40,615 nucleotides of DNA from a virus. Within the stretch, counting starts at the first letter, position 1, and each line of letters begins with the position of its first letter. The notes beneath the pieces were generated by a model that saw only the letters and a program-made list of their open reading frames with translations, made no database searches and was not told the origin of the DNA. Positions 32,884-38,951 of this stretch are shown here, piece after piece. The position numbers and the translations under genes are program-made. The stretch is taken from IMG/VR virus record IMGVR_UViG_3300006802_000201, positions 1 through 40,615 of that record; one strand, 5' to 3'.

Positions 32884-33056
32884 CAGTCGCTGTCCGTTGT
32901 GATTTCGTAAGCCACGAGATGCAGGACACCCACGGCAGCGGCGAGGGGCATTCTTCCGCTATACTCATAGACCAGCGCCTTGATGCGGTCGCCCAGTTCC
33001 CCGGTCACGTCCTCGGCCCGCTTGCCATCGCCCTTGAAGATGCGGATGTCAGTCAC
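32883..33056 (-). CDS. 57-aa unknown protein (GTG start)
   Basis: Short gene with GTG 33056 and stop TGA overlapping the next ATG (TGATG). The product runs VTDIRIFKGDGKRAEDVTGE, LGDRIKALVYEYSGRMPLAA, AVGVLHLVAYEITTDSD. It overlaps the upstream gene by 8 bp. The tight coupling on both sides supports it as coding. Function unknown. Confidence 0.6.
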   Translation of the reverse strand: MTDIRIFKGDGKRAEDVTGELGDRIKALVYEYSGRMPLAAAVGVLHLVAYEITTDSD

Positions 33057-33246
33057 GGCTCTCTCCCATCAGTGCCTCTACATCATCCCTATCAGTGAAG
33101 GTGATGTAGCAGTGGTTGCTTTTCCCGATGCCAAGCAGCACATCGTACCTGTGCATGGTGCGGCTTCTCGGGGCGTCCTCGATCCCATTGCGTCGAACCA
33201 ACTCGCGCAGCAGGTCTTCGTCGGTGTAGTTTTGCAGGTCACTCAT
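33049..33246 (-). CDS. Small unknown protein
   Basis: ATG 33246 lies in TGATG with the upstream stop. The 65-aa product (MSDLQNYTDEDLLRELVRRN, GIEDAPRSRTMHRYDVLLGI, GKSNHCYITFTDRDDVEAL) reads as an alpha/beta protein. No family recognised. Confidence 0.65.
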   Translation of the reverse strand: MSDLQNYTDEDLLRELVRRNGIEDAPRSRTMHRYDVLLGIGKSNHCYITFTDRDDVEALMGESRD

Positions 33247-33671
33247 CACATCAGCCCCGCCGCCTGCAACGCCTTGATGGCGATCCGCAGCTCAGGATAG
33301 CCGAAGACCGCGACCCAAGCCGAGATCGACGTGACGCGCAGGACGCCGCCCGCAAGCATAAGACCGCCGAACATCATCCCGGCGACGGTTCCAAGGGCAC
33401 GGGCTATCTTAGAGCCGTCGTCCGCGGCGTCCCAGCCATCCTGCGTGGCGGCCCACAGCAAGCGCCACAGCTTCCACACAATGAGCGCGGCGACCAACTG
33501 CATGACGCCCAGCATCAAGTGGTGAGCGGCCTCCACCCTGAAGGCCAACAGCGCCAGATCGACGGCGTCGGCCCCATACTGATCCACCGCACCCTTGAGG
33601 GCCTCGGCGATCTCTATCATCGCCACGTCCATCTTATCTGACACGGCCTCCACGATCTTCTCATTGTCCAT
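33246..33671 (-). CDS. Small membrane protein
   Basis: This 141-aa protein starts at ATG 33671. It has a polar, acidic N-terminus (IVEAVSDKMDVAMIEIAEAL) and then hydrophobic segments: MLGVMQLVAALIVWKLWRLL and GTVAGMMFGGLMLAGGVLRV, with ISAWVAVFGY at the end. Two transmembrane helices in a short early phage protein fit a superinfection-exclusion or membrane-perturbing role, but that is inference. Confidence 0.7.
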   Translation of the reverse strand: MDNEKIVEAVSDKMDVAMIEIAEALKGAVDQYGADAVDLALLAFRVEAAHHLMLGVMQLVAALIVWKLWRLLWAATQDGWDAADDGSKIARALGTVAGMMFGGLMLAGGVLRVTSISAWVAVFGYPELRIAIKALQAAGLM

Positions 33672-33837
33672 TCTGGCTCTCCTCCATGTTCACATTCGCC
33701 CGCAGATACAGCTTCTTGGACCCGGCCCCGCAGGTCGGGCAAGGCTTCAGGTCGTCAATGACGTTAGAGGCATTAAGCCTCGCAATTGCAGCGGTGTGCT
33801 GGCTACCGAGGCGTTGGATTAGTTCTTCGTCACTCAT
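33661..33837 (-). CDS. Small protein with a CPxC knuckle
   Basis: ATG 33837 has SD AAAGGAGAG inside a 41-bp sequence also present at 34108-34148. The 58-aa product starts MSDEELIQRLGSQHTAAIAR, resembling the N-terminus of the gene at 34110-34370, and has one zinc-knuckle half (PCPTCGAG). A dimer could complete a zinc site. Function unknown. Confidence 0.65.
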   Translation of the reverse strand: MSDEELIQRLGSQHTAAIARLNASNVIDDLKPCPTCGAGSKKLYLRANVNMEESQNGQ

Positions 33838-33868
33838 GGCTCTCTCCTTTGATCTCTGCGAGGATGGC
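33828..33868. repeat. 41-bp gene-boundary repeat, copy 1
   Basis: Matches 34108-34148 with two mismatches, 280 bp apart. On the minus strand it contains the end of one gene (AEIKGES-type tail), the SD and the first codons of the next. A second 34-bp repeat (33962-33995 and 34260-34293, one mismatch) lies inside the two genes. Confidence 0.8.
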
Positions 33869-34117
33869 TTTGATCTCCCTTCGCGGGAAGGTATCAAAGA
33901 AAAATCCGCTAATCGGTTTCAAGCGGACTTCAATCTCCTCTAGCAACTCCGCCGCCTTAGTCAGCTTGGCCGTCAGGGCTTCGATGCGGTCGGCGCGGAC
34001 GTATTGAATGCAGGGCCTGTCGTTGAGCGTCTTGCCCTCGTTGTCGTCCCAATCGCCCTCGCTCCAATCGCCTTCGCGCCAAGTCGCCACCCAAATCCGT
34101 TCTGGTGCGTCACTCAT
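33830..34117 (-). CDS. Ead/Ea22-like small phage protein, copy 1
   Basis: ATG 34117 has SD AAAGGAGAG. This 95-aa protein begins MSDAPERIWVATWREGDWSE, followed by DRPCIQYVRADRIEALTAKL and a helical stretch (AAELLEEIEVRLKP), ending FPRREIKAILAEIKGESHE. YVRADRIEAL is common in Ead/Ea22-type phage proteins. Part of it (ADRIEALT..L and AEIKGES) is shared with the downstream-encoded paralogue at 34110-34370. Confidence 0.7.
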   Translation of the reverse strand: MSDAPERIWVATWREGDWSEGDWDDNEGKTLNDRPCIQYVRADRIEALTAKLTKAAELLEEIEVRLKPISGFFFDTFPRREIKAILAEIKGESHE

Positions 34118-34148
34118 AGCTCTCTCCTTTGATCTCTGCGAGGGTGGC
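34108..34148. repeat. 41-bp gene-boundary repeat, copy 2
   Basis: Second copy of the repeat at 33828-33868, spanning the junction of the 86-aa and 95-aa genes. Its offset from copy 1 (280 bp) differs from the 34-bp internal repeat pair (298 bp), so the intervening sequence has diverged or had indels. Confidence 0.8.
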
Positions 34149-34370
34149 GCAGGAGATGTCGCGCATATCTTTGAATGCTTCTTCCACCTCATAGTCTTCG
34201 CCCCAGATCATTTGCTCATCGCGCTTAGCAATGGCGAGCAGCCCAGCTTCCGCCTTCGACAGCTTGTCCGTCAGGGCTTCGATGCGGTCGGCGGCTTCCC
34301 ACCCATCATGCCCAAGCGGTTCGTATTCATCAGCTTTCCGCAGCCGTGCGATCAGTTCTGCGTCAGTCAT
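34110..34370 (-). CDS. Ead/Ea22-like small phage protein, copy 2
   Basis: ATG 34370 lies in ATGA with the upstream stop. This 86-aa protein (MTDAELIARLRKADEYEPLG, EAADRIEALTDKLSKAEAGL, RDEQMIWGEDYEVEEAFKDM, ending ATLAEIKGESYE) shares its N-terminus with the 58-aa gene and its core and end with the 95-aa gene, a mosaic of neighbouring genes. Function unknown. Confidence 0.7.
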   Translation of the reverse strand: MTDAELIARLRKADEYEPLGHDGWEAADRIEALTDKLSKAEAGLLAIAKRDEQMIWGEDYEVEEAFKDMRDISCATLAEIKGESYE

Positions 34371-34537
34371 TTCACGCAACTCCCCTGCACCCACTGCTTG
34401 TCGGCGGCGATGCACTGTTCGTAGCGCACCTGACCTCGCTCCAAGTCGGCAAAAATGATTTGCCCCATGCCGTAGAAAAATAGCCCCGCAACGGCGGTGA
34501 TTGCCAGCGGCACGGCGTTGTCCCAGAAGTCTCTCAT
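34367..34537 (-). CDS. 56-aa single-TM protein
   Basis: Short gene, ATG 34537 with upstream GAGGTGAG, stop in ATGA overlap. The product MRDFWDNAVPLAITAVAGLF then FYGMGQIIFADLERGQVRYE, QCIAADKQWVQGSCVK has one membrane helix (about residues 8-30) and a small outer domain with two cysteines. An early-expressed membrane protein; role unknown. Confidence 0.65.
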   Translation of the reverse strand: MRDFWDNAVPLAITAVAGLFFYGMGQIIFADLERGQVRYEQCIAADKQWVQGSCVK

Positions 34538-34761
34538 GCTCTCACCTCGTTGATGACGCGGCGCACCTGTGCCCGCATGTTAAGAAGCGCCCGGCGGTCG
34601 GTCTCGCACTTGAGGCCCTTGCCCTTGGGCAGGATGGCGGCCAGCTTCCCGGCCACCCGTACCTTGTAATGCTTGCCACCGTCCTCGACGGTGTATTCCA
34701 AGCCCGCCGCTGACACCTCGTCAAGCGCCGCCTGCACCGCGTTGGGGACGCGCCAAGTCAT
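34534..34761 (-). CDS. HicA/dsRBD-fold-like small protein
   Basis: ATG 34761 lies in ATGA with the upstream stop. The 75-aa product has the alpha-beta-beta-beta-alpha pattern of HicA-like folds: AVQAALDEVSAAGLEYTVED, then GGKHYKVRVAGKLAAILPKG with the conserved GGKHYKV. HicA toxins are mRNA nucleases, but phage versions without a HicB partner are common and may only bind RNA or DNA. No HicB-like gene is adjacent. Confidence 0.65.
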   Translation of the reverse strand: MTWRVPNAVQAALDEVSAAGLEYTVEDGGKHYKVRVAGKLAAILPKGKGLKCETDRRALLNMRAQVRRVINEVRA

Positions 34762-34973
34762 CTGCGCCCCCGGTTCCACGCGAGGCGGCTGATCTTGTTG
34801 GCCAGCTCGTCGAGCTCGGCCACGCTGATGCCGGGGTTGTCAAGCAGGGCAGTGAAGATCGCCCCTGTCAGGCGACGAGACGGCAGGATTGCCGACCCCT
34901 GAATGATTGCAGCTACTGCCTCGGCCTGCACGTCCCGAACAGGCATAGTCTTGTGCTCTCTGCGCCAGAACAT
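34758..34973 (-). CDS. Small unknown protein
   Basis: ATG 34973 lies in TGATG with the upstream stop. The 71-aa product is basic (MFWRREHKTMPVRDVQAEAV, AAIIQGSAILPSRRLTGAIF, ALLDNPGISVAELDELANKI). It ends RGRR. Function unknown. Confidence 0.65.
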   Translation of the reverse strand: MFWRREHKTMPVRDVQAEAVAAIIQGSAILPSRRLTGAIFTALLDNPGISVAELDELANKISRLAWNRGRR

Positions 34974-35623
34974 CAGGCCTCTCCTTCTTGGTCGGTTACG
35001 TCCAGCCCCATGAGCGCCCGCCCGAGGACATAGGTGTTCTTGGCATAGTAGACAGAGGTGGCATTCTTCCTGCCCGGCGCGTAGACCTTGGCGCAGGCGA
35101 TGCTTGAAGTGTCGTGCAGGCGCTGCAACGCTGCTCCTATGGCGTTGTACTTCGTGCGTTGGACCTCGGTTGCTGTCCATGAATCGAACCGCTCGTTGAA
35201 CAGATCAACGTACACCTCGGCCCGGTTCCACACCTCGCCGCCCATGACCACGTCCAGAACCTGCTGCTCAAGAGTCTGACGGGACGGATGGATCGGAGGG
35301 GTCGGTTCGGCGAGCGCGGCGATGGCGGCAAGCGGGGCAGGCTTTGCTTCCTCGCGCGGTTCGTCCCGGTAGACCGCCACCGCCCGCCACGGAACCCGAT
35401 GAGCATGCTCCGGGAAGTTGGGGACGTAGGACACATCGATCACTTCGCCGATCCGCAGGTTGTTCATTCGCGCCATCGCCGGAGCAATGGCCACGGCCTC
35501 GGGCTGGCCCGCGCTTGTGTCGTCACTGATAAACCCGAACACCACGCCTGATGCTGCGGCCGATGCTACTCGGACCTTGGACGTTCGGACCTTGGACGGG
35601 TCGTAATTCAATTCCATAGCCAT
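34973..35623 (-). CDS. Unknown 216-aa early protein
   Basis: ATG 35623 with SD GGAAGGAAAG, the first gene after a palindromic operator region. N-terminal MAMELNYDPSKVRTSKVRVA contains a small tandem duplication (SKVR repeated at DNA and protein level). Residues 10-90 form a beta domain with FGFISDDTSA and RIGEVIDVSYVPNFPEHAHR. The C-terminal half is helical with GGEVWNRAEVYVDLFNERFD and AIGAALQRLHDTSSIACAKV, a possible winged-helix. Its promoter appears independently regulated. Confidence 0.7.
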   Translation of the reverse strand: MAMELNYDPSKVRTSKVRVASAAASGVVFGFISDDTSAGQPEAVAIAPAMARMNNLRIGEVIDVSYVPNFPEHAHRVPWRAVAVYRDEPREEAKPAPLAAIAALAEPTPPIHPSRQTLEQQVLDVVMGGEVWNRAEVYVDLFNERFDSWTATEVQRTKYNAIGAALQRLHDTSSIACAKVYAPGRKNATSVYYAKNTYVLGRALMGLDVTDQEGEA

Positions 35624-35649
35624 GATCTTTCCTTCCGTGTGTTGTGGTA

Positions 35650-35682
35650 ATCGGCCAATTAATTGGCCGATAATTGGCCGAT
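35650..35682. promoter_or_regulatory. Palindromic operator with a third half-site
   Basis: ATCGGCCAATT (35650-35660) and AATTGGCCGAT (35661-35671) form a perfect 22-bp palindrome, and AATTGGCCGAT repeats exactly at 35672-35682, one helical turn away. It lies between the 35684-35962 gene and the 34973-35623 gene. On the minus strand TTGAGA (35687-35682), 18 bp, ATTAAT (35663-35658) forms a promoter covered by the palindrome, as in repressor-controlled promoters. Confidence 0.6.
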
Positions 35683-35683
35683 C

Positions 35684-35962
35684 TCAATGCGCCGTTTCTT
35701 CGGCATGTTCTTCATCGTACATGTCTGCCGTCTTCCGAAGACCTTCTGAGACGGTCTCCCGGCTCATCCCCCAATAGAGGCCGAGGGTGTAGATCGTGCT
35801 GATGAGCGCGGAGATGATCTCTCCGGGGCCATCCAAGTACTCGCTGTAGATCGACATCGTGATGGCGCAGAGCTCACCGTTGCTCATGTCCTTGGGCAGG
35901 GCGGCGAAGACAGCGTCGAGGTGTTCTTTCGTCATGTTCGGGCTGAGTTGTTCGCTTGTCAA
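35684..35962 (-). CDS. Small unknown protein (TTG start)
   Basis: TTG 35962 is in a TTGA overlap with the upstream stop and has AAGGAG eight bases before; in-frame GTG 35971 is less likely. The 92-aa product is acidic and helical (MTSEQLSPNMTKEHLDAVFA, ALPKDMSNGELCAITMSIYS, ISALISTIYTLGLYWGMSRE). No family recognised. Confidence 0.65.
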   Translation of the reverse strand: MTSEQLSPNMTKEHLDAVFAALPKDMSNGELCAITMSIYSEYLDGPGEIISALISTIYTLGLYWGMSRETVSEGLRKTADMYDEEHAEETAH

Positions 35963-36132
35963 AATGGGCACTCCTTGCCTTGCTTGTACCAGTCGCTCGT
36001 CTCCGCTTTGGGATAAACCTTAGACTGGGGGGTTGTCGTAGTATTTTCGATGTGCTTGGGCCGCAGGCCCATCTGTTCCATGAACAGGCCGAAGTCGCCG
36101 TAGACCTCAGGGGTGAGGGTGCGGTCAGTCAT
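35959..36132 (-). CDS. 57-aa unknown protein
   Basis: ATG 36132 lies in ATGA with the upstream stop. The product MTDRTLTPEVYGDFGLFMEQ then MGLRPKHIENTTTTPQSKVY, PKAETSDWYKQGKECPF is small and partly disordered. The TTGA overlap at its 3' end fixes the next start. Function unknown. Confidence 0.65.
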   Translation of the reverse strand: MTDRTLTPEVYGDFGLFMEQMGLRPKHIENTTTTPQSKVYPKAETSDWYKQGKECPF

Positions 36133-36350
36133 TCCGGTATCTCCGTCAGCGTCCCGTCAGCCTCTTCGTAGTAGACAGGCACAGGTTGCCAGCCCCACGG
36201 ACCAAGCTGCTCGACCCGCCAGTTGATGACAGGCGTCTCCGGGCCCTCGTTGCCGAAGATGTCCTTCGCCCGCTGCGTCCCAGAGACGTAGTTGATGACG
36301 CGGATCGCGCCCTCAAAGGACGGCTCGTCTGTCACTTTCCACTTAGCCAT
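36129..36350 (-). CDS. Small unknown protein
   Basis: This 73-aa protein starts at ATG 36350. It looks like a beta protein (MAKWKVTDEPSFEGAIRVIN, YVSGTQRAKDIFGNEGPETP, GWQPVPVYYEEADGTLTEIP). Coupled to its downstream neighbour by ATGA. Function unknown. Confidence 0.65.
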   Translation of the reverse strand: MAKWKVTDEPSFEGAIRVINYVSGTQRAKDIFGNEGPETPVINWRVEQLGPWGWQPVPVYYEEADGTLTEIPE

Positions 36351-36353
36351 GGC

Positions 36354-36581
36354 TCAGTCCTTGACGTTTTTGTACAGGAAGAAGAGGACGTCTTGGTCGA
36401 GGCCCTCGTCGTCGTCATCGTCCAGATCGTCATCGATCCGGCCCACCCCGCCGCAGTTTTCGCAGTCGTCTTCGTACTCCTCAATGAAGCCGCTGTCGTT
36501 GGATGCGGAGTGGCGGTGGACGCGCTCGAAGAGCTGGGTCCCCGAACCTTGGCACTCTGGGCAGGTTTTAGTTGTTGTCAT
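36354..36581 (-). CDS. Small zinc-finger protein (DnaJ-type CXXCXGXG)
   Basis: ATG 36581 lies in ATGA with the upstream gene. The 75-aa product has two zinc knuckles: CPECQGSG and CENCGGVGR, as in the DnaJ cysteine-rich domain, separated by an acidic linker, then a very acidic tail (IDDDLDDDDDEGLD). Possibly a DnaJ-like or DNA-mimic-type protein; the acidic tail could mimic nucleic acid. Function unknown. Confidence 0.7.
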   Translation of the reverse strand: MTTTKTCPECQGSGTQLFERVHRHSASNDSGFIEEYEDDCENCGGVGRIDDDLDDDDDEGLDQDVLFFLYKNVKD

Positions 36582-37450
36582 GCTGCGTCTCCCATTTTTG
36601 GTGCGTGGTATGCTTTCTTGATGCCGAAGGCCGGGTGCCCCGACCAGAAGCCTTCGATCCACTGGTACCAAAGCCCATCCTTGCGGAGCGTGGTGTTCTT
36701 CCATCCCTCCTCGGCCCTGCGCCAGTGGCCCCGCGTGTAGTGCAGTGGCATGCAGCGCACAGGCTCGTCGCGGGTGAGCTTGGCCTTGACCTCTTCGCCG
36801 ATGTTCCACGTGATCTTGTGCCATGCGTCGGCTGCGTAAGTCCCGCTGCGCTTGGCCGCGCGGCGCTCCTGCCTCGATCCGGCAGGCTCTTTGATGGTGA
36901 AGCCGGGTTGGTTCAAGATCGAGCACATGGCGGCAACGGTGAGCGTGTGCATGGAGTAGATTTGTTGGTCCTCTGGGCGATCCACAGATGCGTCATTGGA
37001 GATACGAAGCGAGTCCGCCACCCCAACCCGATAAGACCCTTGAAGCAAGGAACCGAAGTAAGGAGAAGTGATATACACGTGGTACTTGTCGCTCTTAGTG
37101 TCGGCAACGGCAAGGTACATGAATGGAAGGTTCTCTGCCCGGCCCTCAAAGGTGATCCGTGTGCCGGGTGACCAGAACGCACAGACATTCGACGGCAGGC
37201 GGCAGTCGCTGTCCAAGACAAGCTCGTCAGTGGTCTTCCCGCCAAAGGTGTTCTCGTAGACTTGGTCCGTAGCCCGACCAACGCTCTCGTCGATTTGGTA
37301 GAAGTCGCACTCCGTCAGCACTTCAAGCACGTCCTCTGCCAGCTCGATGTCGTCTTCCGTAACGCCCGGCATGTCCTTCACAAGAAGCTGCGCCCTCCGG
37401 CACATCTCCGCCATCTCGACAACGGAGCTCGGCTCTCGGACCTTGGTCAT
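36578..37450 (-). CDS. Conserved phage protein, 290 aa, unknown function
   Basis: The largest gene of the early block, coupled by ATGA at both ends. The N-terminal part (DMPGVTEDDIELAEDVLEVL) is helical. The centre has mixed strands (TRITFEGRAENLPFMYLAVA, YHVYITSPYFGSLLQG). The C-terminal 100 residues are basic and aromatic: GSRQERRAAKRSGTYAADAW, MPLHYTRGHWRRAEEGWKNT, GLWYQWIEGFWSGHPAFGIK. That end I recognise from uncharacterised proteins of Alphaproteobacteria phages. It may bind nucleic acid. Confidence 0.75.
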   Translation of the reverse strand: MTKVREPSSVVEMAEMCRRAQLLVKDMPGVTEDDIELAEDVLEVLTECDFYQIDESVGRATDQVYENTFGGKTTDELVLDSDCRLPSNVCAFWSPGTRITFEGRAENLPFMYLAVADTKSDKYHVYITSPYFGSLLQGSYRVGVADSLRISNDASVDRPEDQQIYSMHTLTVAAMCSILNQPGFTIKEPAGSRQERRAAKRSGTYAADAWHKITWNIGEEVKAKLTRDEPVRCMPLHYTRGHWRRAEEGWKNTTLRKDGLWYQWIEGFWSGHPAFGIKKAYHAPKMGDAA

Positions 37451-37656
37451 TTCTTAAACTCCATGTCGAGTATCGCCTCTTCGGCGCGATATATGTCCGC
37501 CCGCAGGTCCACGATGGCGCTCATCGCCTCGTAGATCACGTCCGCCACGCCCTCTGCCCGCATCATGCGGAACTCTTGGACATAGGTCTTCGATGTCTCT
37601 GCCCTACGGGCCAAACGCTCCAGCCGCGCGACGATGTCGTCTCCGTTCTCTGTCAT
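37447..37656 (-). CDS. Small helical protein
   Basis: This 69-aa protein starts at ATG 37656 in ATGA with the upstream stop. It is a charged helical protein (DDIVARLERLARRAETSKTY, VADVIYEAMSAIVDLRADIY, RAEEAILDMEFKK). Function unknown. Confidence 0.7.
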   Translation of the reverse strand: MTENGDDIVARLERLARRAETSKTYVQEFRMMRAEGVADVIYEAMSAIVDLRADIYRAEEAILDMEFKK

Positions 37657-37823
37657 GCGTGAAACTCCTCTACGCCAAAGTCGCCGCCGCTGATGACGGC
37701 AAAGGCAAACATGCCGGGGTGGTCATTCTCGAACCGCTCTCGCGCCTCGAACTGGGTCTGGCAGGAATAGATTTCGTAGGCCATGTTCAGGTCCTCGTCT
37801 TGCCACATGAAGAGCCAGCGCAT
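37653..37823 (-). CDS. 56-aa unknown protein
   Basis: ATG 37823 in TGATG with the upstream stop. The product MRWLFMWQDEDLNMAYEIYS then CQTQFEARERFENDHPGMFA, FAVISGGDFGVEEFHA is a small mixed alpha/beta protein with two tryptophans at its start. Function unknown. Confidence 0.65.
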   Translation of the reverse strand: MRWLFMWQDEDLNMAYEIYSCQTQFEARERFENDHPGMFAFAVISGGDFGVEEFHA

Positions 37824-38065
37824 CACCAAACCCCCAACTCTGACAGCTTCTTGAACGAGCGGCGGTATGACTTGAGCATCCGATCCACGGCTGCAATGTC
37901 CAAGTCGAACTGCCCAAGGCAGCTCTCAACCTCGTCGGCATGCAGGGCATCCCCGCTGGTGTCGAATCCGGCAAGAGTATCCCGGGTCCTGAGAAGAGAG
38001 TTGCGGTAATCCTCCAACGCGCAGATGACGATGTCGGTTTCTGCGGCTCCGAGTTGAATAGCCAT
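37823..38065 (-). CDS. Small helical protein
   Basis: ATG 38065 lies in TGATG. The 80-aa product is helical (MAIQLGAAETDIVICALEDY, RNSLLRTRDTLAGFDTSGDA, ESCLGQFDLDIAAVDRMLKS). In-frame GTG 38068 is an alternative start. Function unknown. Confidence 0.7.
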   Translation of the reverse strand: MAIQLGAAETDIVICALEDYRNSLLRTRDTLAGFDTSGDALHADEVESCLGQFDLDIAAVDRMLKSYRRSFKKLSELGVW

Positions 38066-38250
38066 CACTCAGTCCTCCGCAAATTTTCCAGCGCAAGGGT
38101 GAGCTTGTCCGCCGTCCCGAACACTCCGTTGATCACCGTGATGCTAAAGCCCAGATTGTCTTCCAGACAGGTCCGCAACTCAGTCGCGGCCCCCAGAAAT
38201 TGCTGGCAAGCGATTTCCGCAGCCTCAAGCTTATCGTTTGTCAGTGCCAT
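38065..38250 (-). CDS. Small helical protein
   Basis: ATG 38250 lies in TGATG and has a GGAGGTGGAG SD; the longer frame to 38283 has no such support. The 61-aa product: MALTNDKLEAAEIACQQFLG, AATELRTCLEDNLGFSITVI, GTADKLTLALENLRRTE. Function unknown. Confidence 0.65.
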   Translation of the reverse strand: MALTNDKLEAAEIACQQFLGAATELRTCLEDNLGFSITVINGVFGTADKLTLALENLRRTE

Positions 38251-38477
38251 CACTCCACCTCCCAGCCAAGCTCGGCAGCGCACTTGCGGATGGCCCCAAC
38301 CACCTGCCTAGCGTGGCCCTCGCTCTCCAGAAGGATCGCGTCCTCGTACCAACCATCGGCCCCCTGCTCAATCACAACCCCCGTGGGCCAGTACGTCTCG
38401 TCCTCCCGCGGGCAGGCAGAGACCTGCGTTTGCAGGCTCTCGTGCCGGGACTTGATCTTGGTTGCCTTGTTCGTCAT
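38250..38477 (-). CDS. Small unknown protein
   Basis: ATG 38477 lies in TGATG. The 75-aa product has a basic N-terminus (TNKATKIKSRHESLQTQVSA) and then TYWPTGVVIEQGADGWYEDA and a helix (ESEGHARQVVGAIRKCAAEL). Looks like a compact alpha/beta protein. Function unknown. Confidence 0.7.
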   Translation of the reverse strand: MTNKATKIKSRHESLQTQVSACPREDETYWPTGVVIEQGADGWYEDAILLESEGHARQVVGAIRKCAAELGWEVE

Positions 38478-38683
38478 CACACCACCTCCCCGTGCGCCTT
38501 CAGCGCGTTTGTCAAGCGCAGCACCAGCGCCGCTCGCTGCATGTAGAACGTCATCTGGGCGACGTCGCCGTAGTCAGGCATCTCGCCAAACGCGCTGGCG
38601 GTGATGTCGTTCTGGGCACACGCCAGAGCTACGTTGGCCTCGTCAAGGATCAAGCAGATCATCTGTTCTTTGTTCTTGGGCAT
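38477..38683 (-). CDS. First gene of the leftward early block
   Basis: ATG 38683 has SD AAGGAG at spacing 6. The 68-aa product is helical (MPKNKEQMICLILDEANVAL, ALACAQNDITASAFGEMPDY, GDVAQMTFYMQRAALVLRLT). It is preceded by the TTGACA promoter and operator-like repeat at 38715-38746. Being first, it is likely made early. Function unknown. Confidence 0.7.
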   Translation of the reverse strand: MPKNKEQMICLILDEANVALACAQNDITASAFGEMPDYGDVAQMTFYMQRAALVLRLTNALKAHGEVV

Positions 38684-38714
38684 TGTAGTCTCCTTGGTTT
38701 GTTGTGTTGGTATG

Positions 38715-38735
38715 ACTTGTGTACTACAAACAAGT
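38715..38735. promoter_or_regulatory. Operator-like inverted repeat over early promoter
   Basis: ACTTGT (38715-38720) and ACAAGT (38730-38735) are inverted around 9 bp, overlapping the -10 and spacer of the early promoter. This spacing suits a dimeric repressor. Confidence 0.4.
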
Positions 38736-38746
38736 TGGGGTGTCAA
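38718..38746 (-). promoter_or_regulatory. Early leftward promoter candidate
   Basis: Minus strand TTGACA (38746-38741), spacer of exactly 17 bp, TACACA (38723-38718). The -35 is perfect and the -10 weak. The first early gene starts at 38683. Confidence 0.5.
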
Positions 38747-38805
38747 GGTTGGGGGTGAGGGGAGCTCGGGTGGGAGGTTCGCGGGCCTCGGACCTTGGTG
38801 CTTTA

Positions 38806-38823
38806 CGAGTTCTCCTTATAGCG
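38806..38823 (-). repeat. 18-bp outward inverted repeat, left copy
   Basis: CGAGTTCTCCTTATAGCG; its reverse complement matches 39036-39053 in 17 of 18 positions. Read leftward it gives CGCTATAAGGAGAACTCG, containing a TATAAG element facing the early genes. Confidence 0.8.
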
Positions 38824-38868
38824 CCAAATCTCAAACAAAAAAAAAAAAAAAAAATAAATTCAAAGTGA

Positions 38869-38893
38869 CCGTAAACACCGTAAAATGCGTAAA
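38869..38893 (+). repeat. Three 9-bp iteron-like direct repeats
   Basis: CCGTAAA (38869), CCGTAAA (38878) and GCGTAAA (38887) repeat at an exact 9-bp period, bracketed by TGACC on both sides, in AT-rich DNA. Reminiscent of initiator- or repressor-binding iterons. Confidence 0.6.
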
Positions 38894-38951
38894 TATGACC
38901 TATAAGTATTTGATTTCCAAAAACATTATTTTTTACACTACGAAAAAGTCA

